From: CALJIC01 sp039805565
Lineage (GTDB): Bacteria; Chloroflexota; Chloroflexia; Chloroflexales; Roseiflexaceae
DNA: 33,801 nucleotides
NCBI GenBank assembly: GCA_039805565.1
Contig: JBDLTZ010000318.1
Coordinates: 1-33,801, forward strand
Reading direction: 5' to 3'
Position 1 is the first letter of the stretch. Every line of letters begins with the position of its first letter. Below are positions 23,642-30,959 of the stretch, one piece after another. The translations under genes were made by a program, and so were the position numbers. The notes under the pieces are model-generated. The model worked only from the letters and a program-made list of their open reading frames with translations. It was not told the DNA's origin and did no database searches.

Positions 23642-24892
23642 TCACTCGTAGCGCAGTGCCTCGATCGGCAGCAGCATCGCCGCGCGGCGCGCCGGGTAGT
23701 AGCCGAAGCCCACCCCGATCGCGCAGGCGAACGCCAGCGCCAGCCCCACCGCCAGCCAGGAGATCACTACGCCAAGGTTGGCCGCCGCGCCGATCAGCAG
23801 CACCAGCCCGATCGCCCCGGATACGCCGATCAGACTGCCCACCAGGCTGATCGCCACCGCCTCCAGCACGAACTGGCTCAGCACGTCGCTGTCCGTAGCC
23901 CCGAGCGCCTTGCGCACCCCGATCTCGCGCGTGCGCTCGGTCACAGCCACCAGCATGATGTTCATGATGCCGATGCCGCCCACTACCAGACTGATCCCGG
24001 CCACCACCGCGATGAAGGCCGTGATCGCCCCGTTGATGCCCGCCAGCACCCCCAGCGCCTGCGTGGGCGACTCCAGCCTGAAGTCGTCGATCGCCCCCTC
24101 GGGGACGCCGCGCGACGCCCGCAGCGCCTGCGTTATTACCGCCTCGGCGCGCTCCACCTCTTGCTCGCTCTGCAGCCCGATCAGGATAGAGCTCATCTCC
24201 AGGCCGCGCCCCGGCAGATCCAGCTCGCCGATCAGCCGCAGCCGCACCGTGCTCGCCGGTGCGAACACCCGCCCGTCGGTGGCGAAGGGGCCACCGTTCT
24301 CCTCGATCACCCCCACCACCTTCACCGGCTGGCCGTTGACCTCGATCGTCCGGCCCACCGCCGCCGCCTGCGCCGCCGGGTCCTCGCCGAACAGGTCCTT
24401 GGCCACCTGGGAGCCCAGCACCGCCACCCGCGCCCGCCCCTGCTCGTCGGCGTCGTTCAGGAAGCGCCCGGCCGCCATCGGCACAGTCTGGATCTCTTTG
24501 TAGGCCGCGGTGGTGCCCACCAGCAGCGCACGGACCGAGGTCGTTCCGGCGCGCACCTCGTAGGACTCGGCGATCTCGGGGGCCAGCGTGCGGAACAGGT
24601 CCGGCCGCTGCGCCACCAGCCGCTCCAGCGCCGCGTAGTCGCGCGAGGAGAGCAGCCCGTAGCCCGGCACGTCGCGAGCACCCTTGGCGTTCGGGTCGCC
24701 CGACTGGATCGCCATCCGGCGCGTGCCCAGGTCGATGAACTGCTCGAACACCTGGCCCTGCAGCGCGTTGCCGAGCGAGAGCACCGCCACCAGCGTGGCC
24801 GAGCCGATGATGATGCCGAGCATGGTCAGCAGCGAGCGGAATTTGTTCGCCCGCAGGCTGTCCAATGCCATAAAGGCAAGCTCTTTGAGCAT
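23642..24892 (-). CDS. MacB/FtsX-type ABC transporter permease
   Basis: Permease of 416 residues. It has one N-terminal membrane helix (about 22-42, LLTMLGIIIGSATLVAVLSLG), an extracytoplasmic MacB-type domain (about 45-280) and three C-terminal helices (about 287-312, 330-360, 375-397). VTERTREIGVRKALGAT and the terminal PIEALRYE are signatures of this mechanotransmission family. It should work with the ATPase and membrane-fusion protein encoded just upstream to export a peptide, lipid or drug. The ATG at 24892 has AAGGA 5 bases upstream. It is the last gene of the operon, separated from the ATPase gene by 147 bases that hold a small hairpin and repeats. Confidence 0.95.
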   Translation of the reverse strand: MLKELAFMALDSLRANKFRSLLTMLGIIIGSATLVAVLSLGNALQGQVFEQFIDLGTRRMAIQSGDPNAKGARDVPGYGLLSSRDYAALERLVAQRPDLFRTLAPEIAESYEVRAGTTSVRALLVGTTAAYKEIQTVPMAAGRFLNDADEQGRARVAVLGSQVAKDLFGEDPAAQAAAVGRTIEVNGQPVKVVGVIEENGGPFATDGRVFAPASTVRLRLIGELDLPGRGLEMSSILIGLQSEQEVERAEAVITQALRASRGVPEGAIDDFRLESPTQALGVLAGINGAITAFIAVVAGISLVVGGIGIMNIMLVAVTERTREIGVRKALGATDSDVLSQFVLEAVAISLVGSLIGVSGAIGLVLLIGAAANLGVVISWLAVGLALAFACAIGVGFGYYPARRAAMLLPIEALRYE

Positions 24893-24914
24893 TGTGTTCC
24901 TTCTGCAGTACTAA

Positions 24915-24998
24915 GTGGTGCATCCACCACATCTCTTGTCACGCTGAGCGCAGCGAAGCATCTCTGCCTCAGACTCTCGCCACGCTCGGAGCGACAAG
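24915..24998. repeat. Small hairpin plus dispersed-repeat-like sequence within the exporter operon
   Basis: GTGGTG (24915-24920) and CACCAC (24925-24930) form a 4-base-loop hairpin. Next to it, CTTGTC (24935-24940) and GACAAG (24993-24998) bound an element beginning CACGCTGAGCGCAGCGAAGC, a sequence type I recognise as a recurrent intergenic repeat in several phyla including Chloroflexota. It lies between the ATPase and permease genes and may affect their relative expression. Confidence 0.4.
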
Positions 24999-25029
24999 GT
25001 TCTTATCGGACGAACCAGTGAGTGGCGAG

Positions 25030-25057
25030 CACTCGAGCCTCACGGCTCAAGACTCGC
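25030..25057. repeat. Heptamer repeat tract spanning a stop codon
   Basis: Units CACTCGA, GCCTCAC, GGCTCAA, GACTCGC. The stop codon of the ABC ATPase gene (complement of TCA at 25040-25042) lies in the second unit, and the last residues of the protein are encoded by the remainder. Confidence 0.6.
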
Positions 25058-25858
25058 TCCTGGTTGATACACGGGCACCGGCTCCCGCACGGGCATCTCC
25101 AGCGCCTCCAGCGGCACGTTGTAGTACTCGTGGAGGATGTTGTCGGCGATACGCCCGTCGCGCAGGCCGATCACGCGGTCCATACGCCGCCCGATCTCGG
25201 GATCGTGCGTGACGACCACCACGGTGAGGCCCTGCTCGCGGTTGAGCTGGCGGAACAGCGCCATGATCTCGGCGCCGGTGCGGGTATCGAGCGCGCCGGT
25301 CGGCTCGTCTGCCAGGATCATCGCCGGGGTGCTGACGATTGCCCGGGCGATCGCCACGCGCTGCTTCTGGCCGCCCGAGAGCTGGCTCGGCAGGCTGCCC
25401 AGCTTGTCCCCCAGGCCCACCGCTTCGAGCGCCTCGCGCGCCCGCCGCTCGCGCTCGCGGGCGTCCACCCGCCCGTACACCAGCGGCAGCTCGACATTCT
25501 TCTGCGCGCTGAGGCGCGGCAGCAGGTTGAAGTTCTGGAAGACGAAGCCGATCTTGCTGTTGCGCACCTGCGCCTGCGCGCCCCGGTCGAGCGTGCCCAC
25601 TTCCACGCCGTCGAGCCAGAACGAGCCGGAGGTCGGCACGTCCAGCAGCCCGATGATCGTCATGAGAGTGCTCTTGCCGCTGCCCGAGGGGCCCATAATC
25701 GCCACCATCTCGCCGCGCTGGATCTCGACGCAGACGTCGTCCAGAGCGCGGAAGCTGGCCCCGCCGGTGACGAACTCCTTCACCACGTTCGTCACCCGCA
25801 CGACGGGCTCGGTGACGTAGTCGGTGGCCTCGGTCTGAGTCAGGTACTCGGTGGACAT
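25040..25858 (-). CDS. MacB/LolD-type ABC transporter ATP-binding protein
   Basis: ATPase subunit of 272 residues. Visible motifs are Walker A GPSGSGKST (56-64), the Q-loop FVFQNFNLLPRLS, the signature LSGGQKQR, Walker B MILADEPTGALD and the switch histidine VVVVTHDPE. The NxLxRLS segment and the EPTGALD ending are typical of the MacB/LolD/YknY subfamily. The ATG at 25858 is preferred over 25864 because GAGGAG then lies 6 bases upstream; from the first ATG it would be adjacent. The C-terminal tail of about 35 residues (from DNILHEYYNVP) is longer than usual and ends in repeat-derived sequence. The membrane-fusion gene ends 13 bases upstream, so the genes are co-transcribed. Confidence 0.96.
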   Translation of the reverse strand: MSTEYLTQTEATDYVTEPVVRVTNVVKEFVTGGASFRALDDVCVEIQRGEMVAIMGPSGSGKSTLMTIIGLLDVPTSGSFWLDGVEVGTLDRGAQAQVRNSKIGFVFQNFNLLPRLSAQKNVELPLVYGRVDARERERRAREALEAVGLGDKLGSLPSQLSGGQKQRVAIARAIVSTPAMILADEPTGALDTRTGAEIMALFRQLNREQGLTVVVVTHDPEIGRRMDRVIGLRDGRIADNILHEYYNVPLEALEMPVREPVPVYQPGASLEP

Positions 25859-25871
25859 CGCCATCTCCTCG

Positions 25872-27638
25872 CTACTCGGCTGCGGGGAGCAGCACCTGCT
25901 CGCCCTCGCTCAGGCCACCAACAATCTCTACCCGGCCGTCGATCCGCGCGCCGGTCTGCACCGGCCGCGTCGCGACGGTAGTGTTGCCGCCCTCGGTCGC
26001 CACGATGCTCACCACCTCGGCGCCGCCCTCCTGCCGCACGGCCTCGGCCGGGACGCTCAGGGCGTTGTCGCGCCGGTCCACCACGATCGTCGCGCTAGCG
26101 GTCATGCCGGGCTTCACCGCGCGGCCGGAGGGGTCCACCTCCACGTCGATGTCGTAGGAGGTCACCTCGCTCCCCTCGCGAGCCTGCGGGGCAACCCGCA
26201 CCACCGTGCCGGGGAGGGCCGGCGCGCCCAGGGCGTCGATCAGCACCTCGACCGGCTGGCCGGCGCTGACGCTTGCCACGTCCACCTCGTCCACCGAGAC
26301 CGTGACCTGGTAGCGGCTGACGTCGATGATCGTCACGGGCGAGCCCTGGCTCACTTCCTCGCCCTCGGTCACGGCCACGGCCGCCACTACGCCGTCGAAG
26401 GGCGCCGTGAGCGTGCTGTCGTCCAGGCGGATCTGCGCCAGGTCGAGCTGGGCCTGGGCGCCGGCCACGCGCGCCTCGGCGCGGGCCAGGTCGCTGGTCT
26501 TCGGGTCGGCGGTCAGCTCGGCGAGCTGGGCCTGCGCCGCCTCGAGCGAGGCCTGCTGGGCGGCCAACGCCCCGGCGCGCTGGTCACCCAGCAGCTTGAC
26601 GAGGCTGGCCTCTGCACTGGCGAGCTGAGCCCGCGCGCCAGCGACCGCGTCCGGGTTCGGCGTCAGCAGGGTGTCGAGCTGGGCCTGGGCTGTCGCAACG
26701 CGCGCCTCGGCCTCGCTCAGGCCCGTCGCCTCATCCCGGCGGGCGGTCTCGAAATCCACGCGCGCCTGGCCCAGCGCCGCCTCAGCGTTCGCCATCGCGC
26801 GCTGCGCCTGGTTGAAGGCGTCGGCGAACGAGCGCTTGCCGGCATCGGTCAGCGGCGCACCCGTCAGCGGGTCGTCGCCGTCCCCCTGGACAGAGGCCAG
26901 ATTATCGCGGGCGGTGGCGAAGGCCGCCTGGGCGTCCCGCAGCGCATTGGCGCGCTCGGCCACCAGTCGCTCGGCATCGGTCTTGGCGGCCGAGAGCGCA
27001 GCGCGCTGGCGGTCGAGCGTGGCCTGAGCCTCGGCCAGCGTCGAGCGCGCAGACGTGAGCGCGTCCTGGTTCGGGCTACCCTGGAGCGTCGCCAGACGGG
27101 CACGCGCCTCATCCACCGTAGCGCGGGCTGCGCGCAGATCGGCATCGGTCACGCTGCCCTCGGTCTGCAGGAGCGAGCCCTGGGCCACCGCCACCTGCGC
27201 CTGAGCCGCTGCGATCTGCTCGGGGGTCGCGCCGTCGCGCACGCCCTGGAGGTCGGCCTGGGCCTCGGCGAGCACGGCGCGGGCCTGGGCGAACTCAGCC
27301 TCGAGCTGGCGTGTCTCGAGGCGCACGAGCGGCTGGCCGGCCGTCACCGCATCCCCCTCGGCCACCAGCACCTCGGCCACACGCCCCGAGACCCCCGTGA
27401 ACGAGAGCTCGGCCTGGCGGAGCGGCTCCACCTCGCCGGTTGCGCTGATCCCGGCCACGAGCGGGCCGAGTGTCACTGGCACGGAGCTGCCGCCCTGGAG
27501 CGGGTCGGCGCCGCGCGCCGCCAGCCGCGGCACAACAAGGGTAGCGATCACGGCTAGGACCAGCACCGCGGCGATGATCACCGGGAGCGGCGGGCGGGTG
27601 AGACGGAGGCGTTGCCTGGACTGCGAGACGGTCGTCAT
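25872..27638 (-). CDS. HlyD/MacA-like membrane-fusion protein with very long coiled coil
   Basis: Periplasmic-adaptor-type protein of 588 residues. One N-terminal membrane helix (about 19-37) is followed by the first half of a lipoyl-like domain (VAEVLVAEGDAVTAGQPLVRLE, about 84-105), an Ala/Gln-rich coiled coil of about 300 residues (106-405), the second lipoyl half (TAPFDGVVAAVAVTEGEEV, about 411-430), a beta-barrel (about 440-520) and the membrane-proximal domain. The coiled coil contains at least four related units of the type (T/S/A)PN/DP-x5-A-x-A-x-L-x-x-A-Q. Typical MacA is under 400 residues, so the coil is much enlarged. It should link the ABC permease to the outside of the cell. The ATG at 27638 has GGAGGAG 6 bases upstream. 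The gene sits between tetR and the ATPase gene. Confidence 0.93.
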   Translation of the reverse strand: MTTVSQSRQRLRLTRPPLPVIIAAVLVLAVIATLVVPRLAARGADPLQGGSSVPVTLGPLVAGISATGEVEPLRQAELSFTGVSGRVAEVLVAEGDAVTAGQPLVRLETRQLEAEFAQARAVLAEAQADLQGVRDGATPEQIAAAQAQVAVAQGSLLQTEGSVTDADLRAARATVDEARARLATLQGSPNQDALTSARSTLAEAQATLDRQRAALSAAKTDAERLVAERANALRDAQAAFATARDNLASVQGDGDDPLTGAPLTDAGKRSFADAFNQAQRAMANAEAALGQARVDFETARRDEATGLSEAEARVATAQAQLDTLLTPNPDAVAGARAQLASAEASLVKLLGDQRAGALAAQQASLEAAQAQLAELTADPKTSDLARAEARVAGAQAQLDLAQIRLDDSTLTAPFDGVVAAVAVTEGEEVSQGSPVTIIDVSRYQVTVSVDEVDVASVSAGQPVEVLIDALGAPALPGTVVRVAPQAREGSEVTSYDIDVEVDPSGRAVKPGMTASATIVVDRRDNALSVPAEAVRQEGGAEVVSIVATEGGNTTVATRPVQTGARIDGRVEIVGGLSEGEQVLLPAAE

Positions 27639-27712
27639 CTGATTCTCCTCCCCTTCGTACGTACTGCGGCTCAATGTTGCTCGCGCGGAGTTTCCGCGCA
27701 GGGACAGGTCGG

Positions 27713-28324
27713 TCAGCTCTGGTCGCGCGGGGCCACCCCGTGCAGGAACAGATCGATCAGCGCCGGGATCGGGAAGTGCGCCACCACGATCGGCGACCCG
27801 TACTCGCTCTCCAGGGCCGGCTCGGGCTCGCGGTGAAAGCCCTCGATGAAGCTCAGGTAAAGCCACGCCAGCTCGCCCGGGTCGCGCCGGGACAGCTCCC
27901 CGCGGGCCACACCCTCCTCCATCACCTGGCGGAGCGGCTCCACCATTTGCTGCTGGAAGGCTACGGCGATGCGCGCCTGCTGCGCGGGCCCGAGGTGCTC
28001 GCGGATCTGGTGGCGCATCATGCGCGTGTCGCCGTCTGAGGCGTTCATGGCCACCTCGGCGAGCGCCACAAGACGCCCGGCCGTTTCGTGGATCCCCTCG
28101 ATCGCGGCATCCATGCGCTGGTGCATCTCGGCCAGGGTGTGGAGCGCCATCTGTGTGAAGAGCTCGTCCTTGTCTGCGAAGTGGTAGTACAGCGTCGGCT
28201 TCGTGATCTCGGCGGCCTGGACGATGTCGTTGATCGATACCGCTCGGTAGCCGCGCTGCATAAAGAGCCGCTTGGCAGTGCTGAGGATCTTGATTGCTGT
28301 CTGGCTGTAGGTCACGTCGGCCAT
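27713..28324 (-). CDS. TetR/AcrR-family repressor of the exporter operon
   Basis: Transcriptional regulator of about 203 residues. The N-terminal helix-turn-helix reads SINDIVQAAEITKPTLYYHFADKDELF, the classic TetR signature; the C-terminal ligand-binding half is helical and divergent. It is the first gene of the operon with the membrane-fusion, ATPase and permease genes, so it probably represses this exporter and responds to its substrate. The start is 28324 (MADVTYSQ) or 28333 (MRPMADV); the purine-rich GGAAGGAAG lies just before the upstream ATG, 2 bases from it by one alignment and 11 from the other, so the choice is not settled. The promoter and inverted-repeat operator lie immediately upstream. 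Confidence 0.93.
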   Translation of the reverse strand: MADVTYSQTAIKILSTAKRLFMQRGYRAVSINDIVQAAEITKPTLYYHFADKDELFTQMALHTLAEMHQRMDAAIEGIHETAGRLVALAEVAMNASDGDTRMMRHQIREHLGPAQQARIAVAFQQQMVEPLRQVMEEGVARGELSRRDPGELAWLYLSFIEGFHREPEPALESEYGSPIVVAHFPIPALIDLFLHGVAPRDQS

Positions 28325-28376
28325 GGGTCTCATCTTCCTTCCGCCGGCCGGGCTTCCCGTCCGACGCAGTTTCGGT

Positions 28377-28395
28377 GTTCAGTTTTTGACTGAAC
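28377..28395 (-). promoter_or_regulatory. Probable TetR operator at the transcription start
   Basis: GTTCAGT (28377-28383) and ACTGAAC (28389-28395) form a perfect inverted repeat with a 5-base spacer, starting exactly at the predicted start of transcription of tetR. A third ACTGAA half-site lies between -35 and -10. Binding here would block initiation, the standard mode for this family. Confidence 0.65.
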
Positions 28396-28402
28396 GGTAA
28401 GT

Positions 28403-28431
28403 ATTCTACAGGGCTTTCAGTTTTTTGTCAA
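28403..28431 (-). promoter_or_regulatory. Strong sigma-70 promoter of the tetR-exporter operon
   Basis: On the minus strand TTGACA (28431-28426), a 17-base spacer and TAGAAT (28408-28403) give a near-consensus promoter. Predicted start is near 28396, about 65-70 bases upstream of tetR. Confidence 0.8.
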
Positions 28432-28552
28432 TACCCTGAACATTATTTGTCCAGGTACAGCACAGCTCTGTCTGCGAGCCAAGGATAGATCCCAGCAGGC
28501 ACAGAAAGATATGGGAGGTTTGCCCAACCACATGTACAGAATCAGGCCCTGT

Positions 28553-28583
28553 TTGGATCTCGCGGGGGAGAGTGCGCTATAAT
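28553..28583 (+). promoter_or_regulatory. Candidate promoter of the small membrane protein gene
   Basis: TATAAT at 28578-28583 is a perfect -10 box 40 bases upstream of the ATG at 28623. The best -35 is TTGGAT at 28553-28558, but its spacing of 19 bases is long. Confidence 0.5.
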
Positions 28584-28622
28584 GGTCGCACCCCCTCAGA
28601 GGAACAGCGAAGGGAAGATGCG

Positions 28623-28979
28623 ATGCTGCAGAATCGTGTTGTGCGCGGCTACGTGGTGCTGCTTGCCGGACTGCTCGTCTTCTTCGGGCGCCGGCTGCTG
28701 GCGGGCGAGTCGCTCCTGGGCGACTCAATGATGGGTGCGGAGATCCGCAGCGAGGCCGAGATCTGGATCGTCGTCGTCACAGCGGCCCTAACGACGCAGG
28801 CGGTAGCGCTCGGCCGGGCGCGGGCAATGCTGATCGCCCTGCCGTTCGCCCTGCCGCCGCTGATGCTCTACATCACCTTCTACCCGACCGTGATCGTCTT
28901 CCTGATGCTGCTGATGCTGCCGTGGCTCGTACACGCCGCGCTAGGCGCGTGGCTACCGGAGCAGGGGCTGAAATCGTGA
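28623..28979 (+). CDS. Small hypothetical membrane protein
   Basis: A 118-residue protein that I do not recognise. It has three or four hydrophobic segments: GYVVLLAGLLVFFGRRLL (about 8-26), IWIVVVTAALTTQAVAL (about 48-64), and ALPFALPPLMLYITFYP plus VIVFLMLLMLPWLVHAALG (about 72-110). The loop between the first two carries GESLLGDSMMGAEIRSEAE. The ATG at 28623 is preceded by AAGGGAAG and by a perfect -10 box. Its TGA stop lies inside the first unit of a heptamer repeat, so the original C-terminus may have been altered by the repeat. It is divergent from the tetR operon and convergent with the hydratase-transacetylase gene. Confidence 0.75.
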   Translation: MLQNRVVRGYVVLLAGLLVFFGRRLLAGESLLGDSMMGAEIRSEAEIWIVVVTAALTTQAVALGRARAMLIALPFALPPLMLYITFYPTVIVFLMLLMLPWLVHAALGAWLPEQGLKS

Positions 28980-29001
28980 GTCGTGAGTCGTGAGTCGTGA
29001 G
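28974..29001. repeat. Four tandem TCGTGAG heptamers
   Basis: Four exact 7-base units. The first contains the TGA stop of the small membrane protein gene (28977-28979). The complement is CTCACGA, which recurs at 29089. Confidence 0.85.
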
Positions 29002-29005
29002 CGCT

Positions 29006-29020
29006 CAGCGATGATCGCTG
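29006..29020. terminator. Short perfect inverted repeat between convergent genes
   Basis: CAGCGAT (29006-29012) and ATCGCTG (29014-29020) are separated by one base. It follows the heptamer tract in the 124-base gap between convergent genes. A one-base loop cannot form a full hairpin, so the working stem would be about 6 bp. Confidence 0.3.
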
Positions 29021-29088
29021 CCCCTGGCACCGCCATTCTCAGTAGCACTGTTCTCAGTTGTGGGCGTTGAAGCTGACGCTGGCACCAT

Positions 29089-29109
29089 CTCACGACTCGT
29101 GACTCAGCC
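29089..29109. repeat. Heptamer repeat tract spanning a stop codon
   Basis: Units CTCACGA, CTCGTGA, CTCAGCC. The stop codon of the minus-strand hydratase-transacetylase gene (complement of TCA at 29104-29106) lies in the last unit. The orientation is opposite to the tract at 28974. Confidence 0.6.
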
Positions 29110-30486
29110 CTCGCGCTTCGCGAGCAGCGAGGCGATCGCGCAAGCCACGAGCGAGCTGTCGGGGTTACCCACCGGCTCGGGGAGCGCCACCGGAACACGC
29201 GCCCCCACAAGCACCGCGGCCGACTGCGCGTCCGCCAGGTGGTCAAGCTGCTTTACCAGCAGCGTGCCCGCCTCGAGGTCCGGCGCCACCAGGATGTCGG
29301 CGCGGCCGGCCACAGACGACGCCAACCCCGTGGCGCGCGCGGCCTCCTCCGACACAGCCTCGTCAAAGGCCAGAGGCCCGTCCACCAGCCCACCGCTGAT
29401 CTGGCCGCGGTCCACCATCTTGCACAGCGCGGCGGCGTCGAGCGTGGAGCGCAGCTTGGGGTTGATCATCTGCGCCGCGGCCAGCACCGCCACCCGCGGC
29501 CGCTCGATGCCCAGCGCCAGCGCCAGATCGATCGCGTTCTGAACGATCGCCCGCTTCTCCTCGAGCGTCGGCGCCACGCTCAGGCCAGCGTCGGTGATCA
29601 GCAGTGGGCGCGGGTAGCTCGGCACATCCATCACGGCCACGTGGCTCACCCAGCGGTGGTCGGCCAGGCCCCCGGCGCGGTCCAGCAGGTCATGCAGCAG
29701 GCCGTAGTAGCGCGCGCCGTAGTCAACCAGCGCGCACACCTCTCCTGAGCGAGCCATGGCCACCGAGCGGGCCACCGCCGCCCGCCCGTCCTCGGTTGGC
29801 ACGATCTCGACGTCGGCCAGGCTCATGCCAGCCTCATCGGCCGCAGCGCGCACCGCCACCTCCGGCCCCACCAGCACCGGCACCACCAGACGACGCTCGG
29901 CGGCCTCGAGCACGCCGCGCAGCGCCGCCGCCGAGACAGGGTTGACCACCGCGGCCCGCACGGGCGGCAGGGAGGCGGCGCGCGCCACGATGCCGCGGTA
30001 GTTCGCCCCGCGCTCGCGCAGCAGCACCTGCGGCAGGGCCACGCGCGGCCGCTTGATCTTCTCGGTGGGGGCGATCACCTCCGCGCTGCCGGTGATCACC
30101 GGCTCGCCCGCCTGGTTCGCGCACAGGCAGTCCAGGGTCACGCGGTGGCGCTCGGGGTCCTTGGCGGCCACGCTCACGGTGACGGTGACGGTGTCGCCCA
30201 CGGCGACGGGGCGCCGGAAGTGCAGGGTCTGGCCGAGGTAGATCGTGCCGGGGCCGGGGAGCACAGTGCCGAGGACGGTGGAGATCAGGGCGCCGCCCCA
30301 CATGCCGTGAGCGATGATCTTGTGGAAGATGTCGCTGCGGGCGTACTCGTCGTCCAGGTGGGCTGGGTTGACGTCGCCGGACATCACGGCGAAGAGCTCG
30401 ATGTCGGCGCGGGAGAGGGTGCGGGTCAGGTCGGCGCTGTCGCCGACGGCCAGCTCGTCGAAGGTGCGGTTCTCGATGAACTCCAC
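29104..30486 (-). CDS. MaoC-like enoyl-CoA hydratase fused to phosphate acetyl/butyryltransferase
   Basis: Bifunctional protein of 460 residues. The N-terminal hot-dog domain (about 1-145) carries the (R)-hydratase motif SGDVNPAHLDD with Asp38 and His43, and IIAHGMWGGALIS. The C-terminal domain (about 150-460) is a phosphate acetyl/butyryltransferase: HVAVMDVPSYPRPLLITDAG, STLDAAALCKM, GLVDGPLAFDEAVS and VAGRADILVAPDLEAG are all well kept. The fusion is a known architecture and is thought to link beta-oxidation or polyhydroxyalkanoate intermediates with acyl phosphate. Where other members have a K-G-x-x-H-T-D stretch, this one reads LVDYGARYYG (about 251-260), so transferase activity may be changed. 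The start is a GTG at 30486 with GGGAGG 4 bases upstream. It follows the dehydratase gene on the same strand but 496 bases away. Confidence 0.92.
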   Translation of the reverse strand: MEFIENRTFDELAVGDSADLTRTLSRADIELFAVMSGDVNPAHLDDEYARSDIFHKIIAHGMWGGALISTVLGTVLPGPGTIYLGQTLHFRRPVAVGDTVTVTVSVAAKDPERHRVTLDCLCANQAGEPVITGSAEVIAPTEKIKRPRVALPQVLLRERGANYRGIVARAASLPPVRAAVVNPVSAAALRGVLEAAERRLVVPVLVGPEVAVRAAADEAGMSLADVEIVPTEDGRAAVARSVAMARSGEVCALVDYGARYYGLLHDLLDRAGGLADHRWVSHVAVMDVPSYPRPLLITDAGLSVAPTLEEKRAIVQNAIDLALALGIERPRVAVLAAAQMINPKLRSTLDAAALCKMVDRGQISGGLVDGPLAFDEAVSEEAARATGLASSVAGRADILVAPDLEAGTLLVKQLDHLADAQSAAVLVGARVPVALPEPVGNPDSSLVACAIASLLAKREG

Positions 30487-30598
30487 GGGGCCTCCCTGCC
30501 GCCGGCGCGGGCGGCGTGCGGGAGGGGCGGGGGAGCCAGGCCCCGCGGGCCCCTCCCTCCAGCTGTAGCATAGCGCCGCCAGTTACAGTGGGATGGCG

Positions 30599-30685
30599 GC
30601 TGCGCGCGGCTGGCGGCAAGGGGCAAGGCCCCTACAATCCCGCTTCCTACATATCTGCCGCTGCGCGCGGCTGGCGGCAAGGGGC
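30599..30685. repeat. 26-bp direct repeat, two copies 61 bp apart
   Basis: The identical 26 bases starting GCTGCGCGCGG and ending GGCAAGGGGC occur at 30599-30624 and 30660-30685. The first copy continues with AAGGCCCC, forming GGGGCAAGGCCCC; the second continues with a GC-rich stem-forming sequence. This is reminiscent of dispersed intergenic repeats, not of a regulatory site. Confidence 0.75.
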
Positions 30686-30900
30686 GGGCCGCCGCCCCCT
30701 GCACCCCCCGGCCGGGGCTTCGCCCCTGGACCCCAAAAGCGTGCGCTACCGCACCGACATCGGTCGGCACGAGATTGAGTTCATCGGGGTAGGGGATATG
30801 CTCAGGCCACGACCGGGCAAGCTCGGGCGCGGTACTCCCTGAGGCGGTGAGGGAATTGCTGGATAGCGGTCTGGTTCGGCACGCACTGCGGGGGGTGGTT

Positions 30901-30959
30901 CGGAGGGGGCGCAAGCGCCCCTCCGACGGGGGGGAGCGCGAGCGGGGGCCGGTGCCCCC
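30901..30959 (-). terminator. Two GC-rich stem-loops after the dehydratase gene
   Basis: CGGAGGGGGCGC (30901-30912) pairs with GCGCCCCTCCG (30915-30925) with one bulged G and a 2-base apex that must open to about 4. GGGGGC (30944-30949) pairs with GCCCCC (30954-30959) around CGGT. They begin 23 bases after the stop of the minus-strand dehydratase gene, so they may end its transcript, although no U-tract follows. Confidence 0.45.

Noticed and set aside
28974..29001. CRISPR-like repeat array
   Set aside because: The units are 7 bases in direct tandem without spacers, and no cas genes are present.
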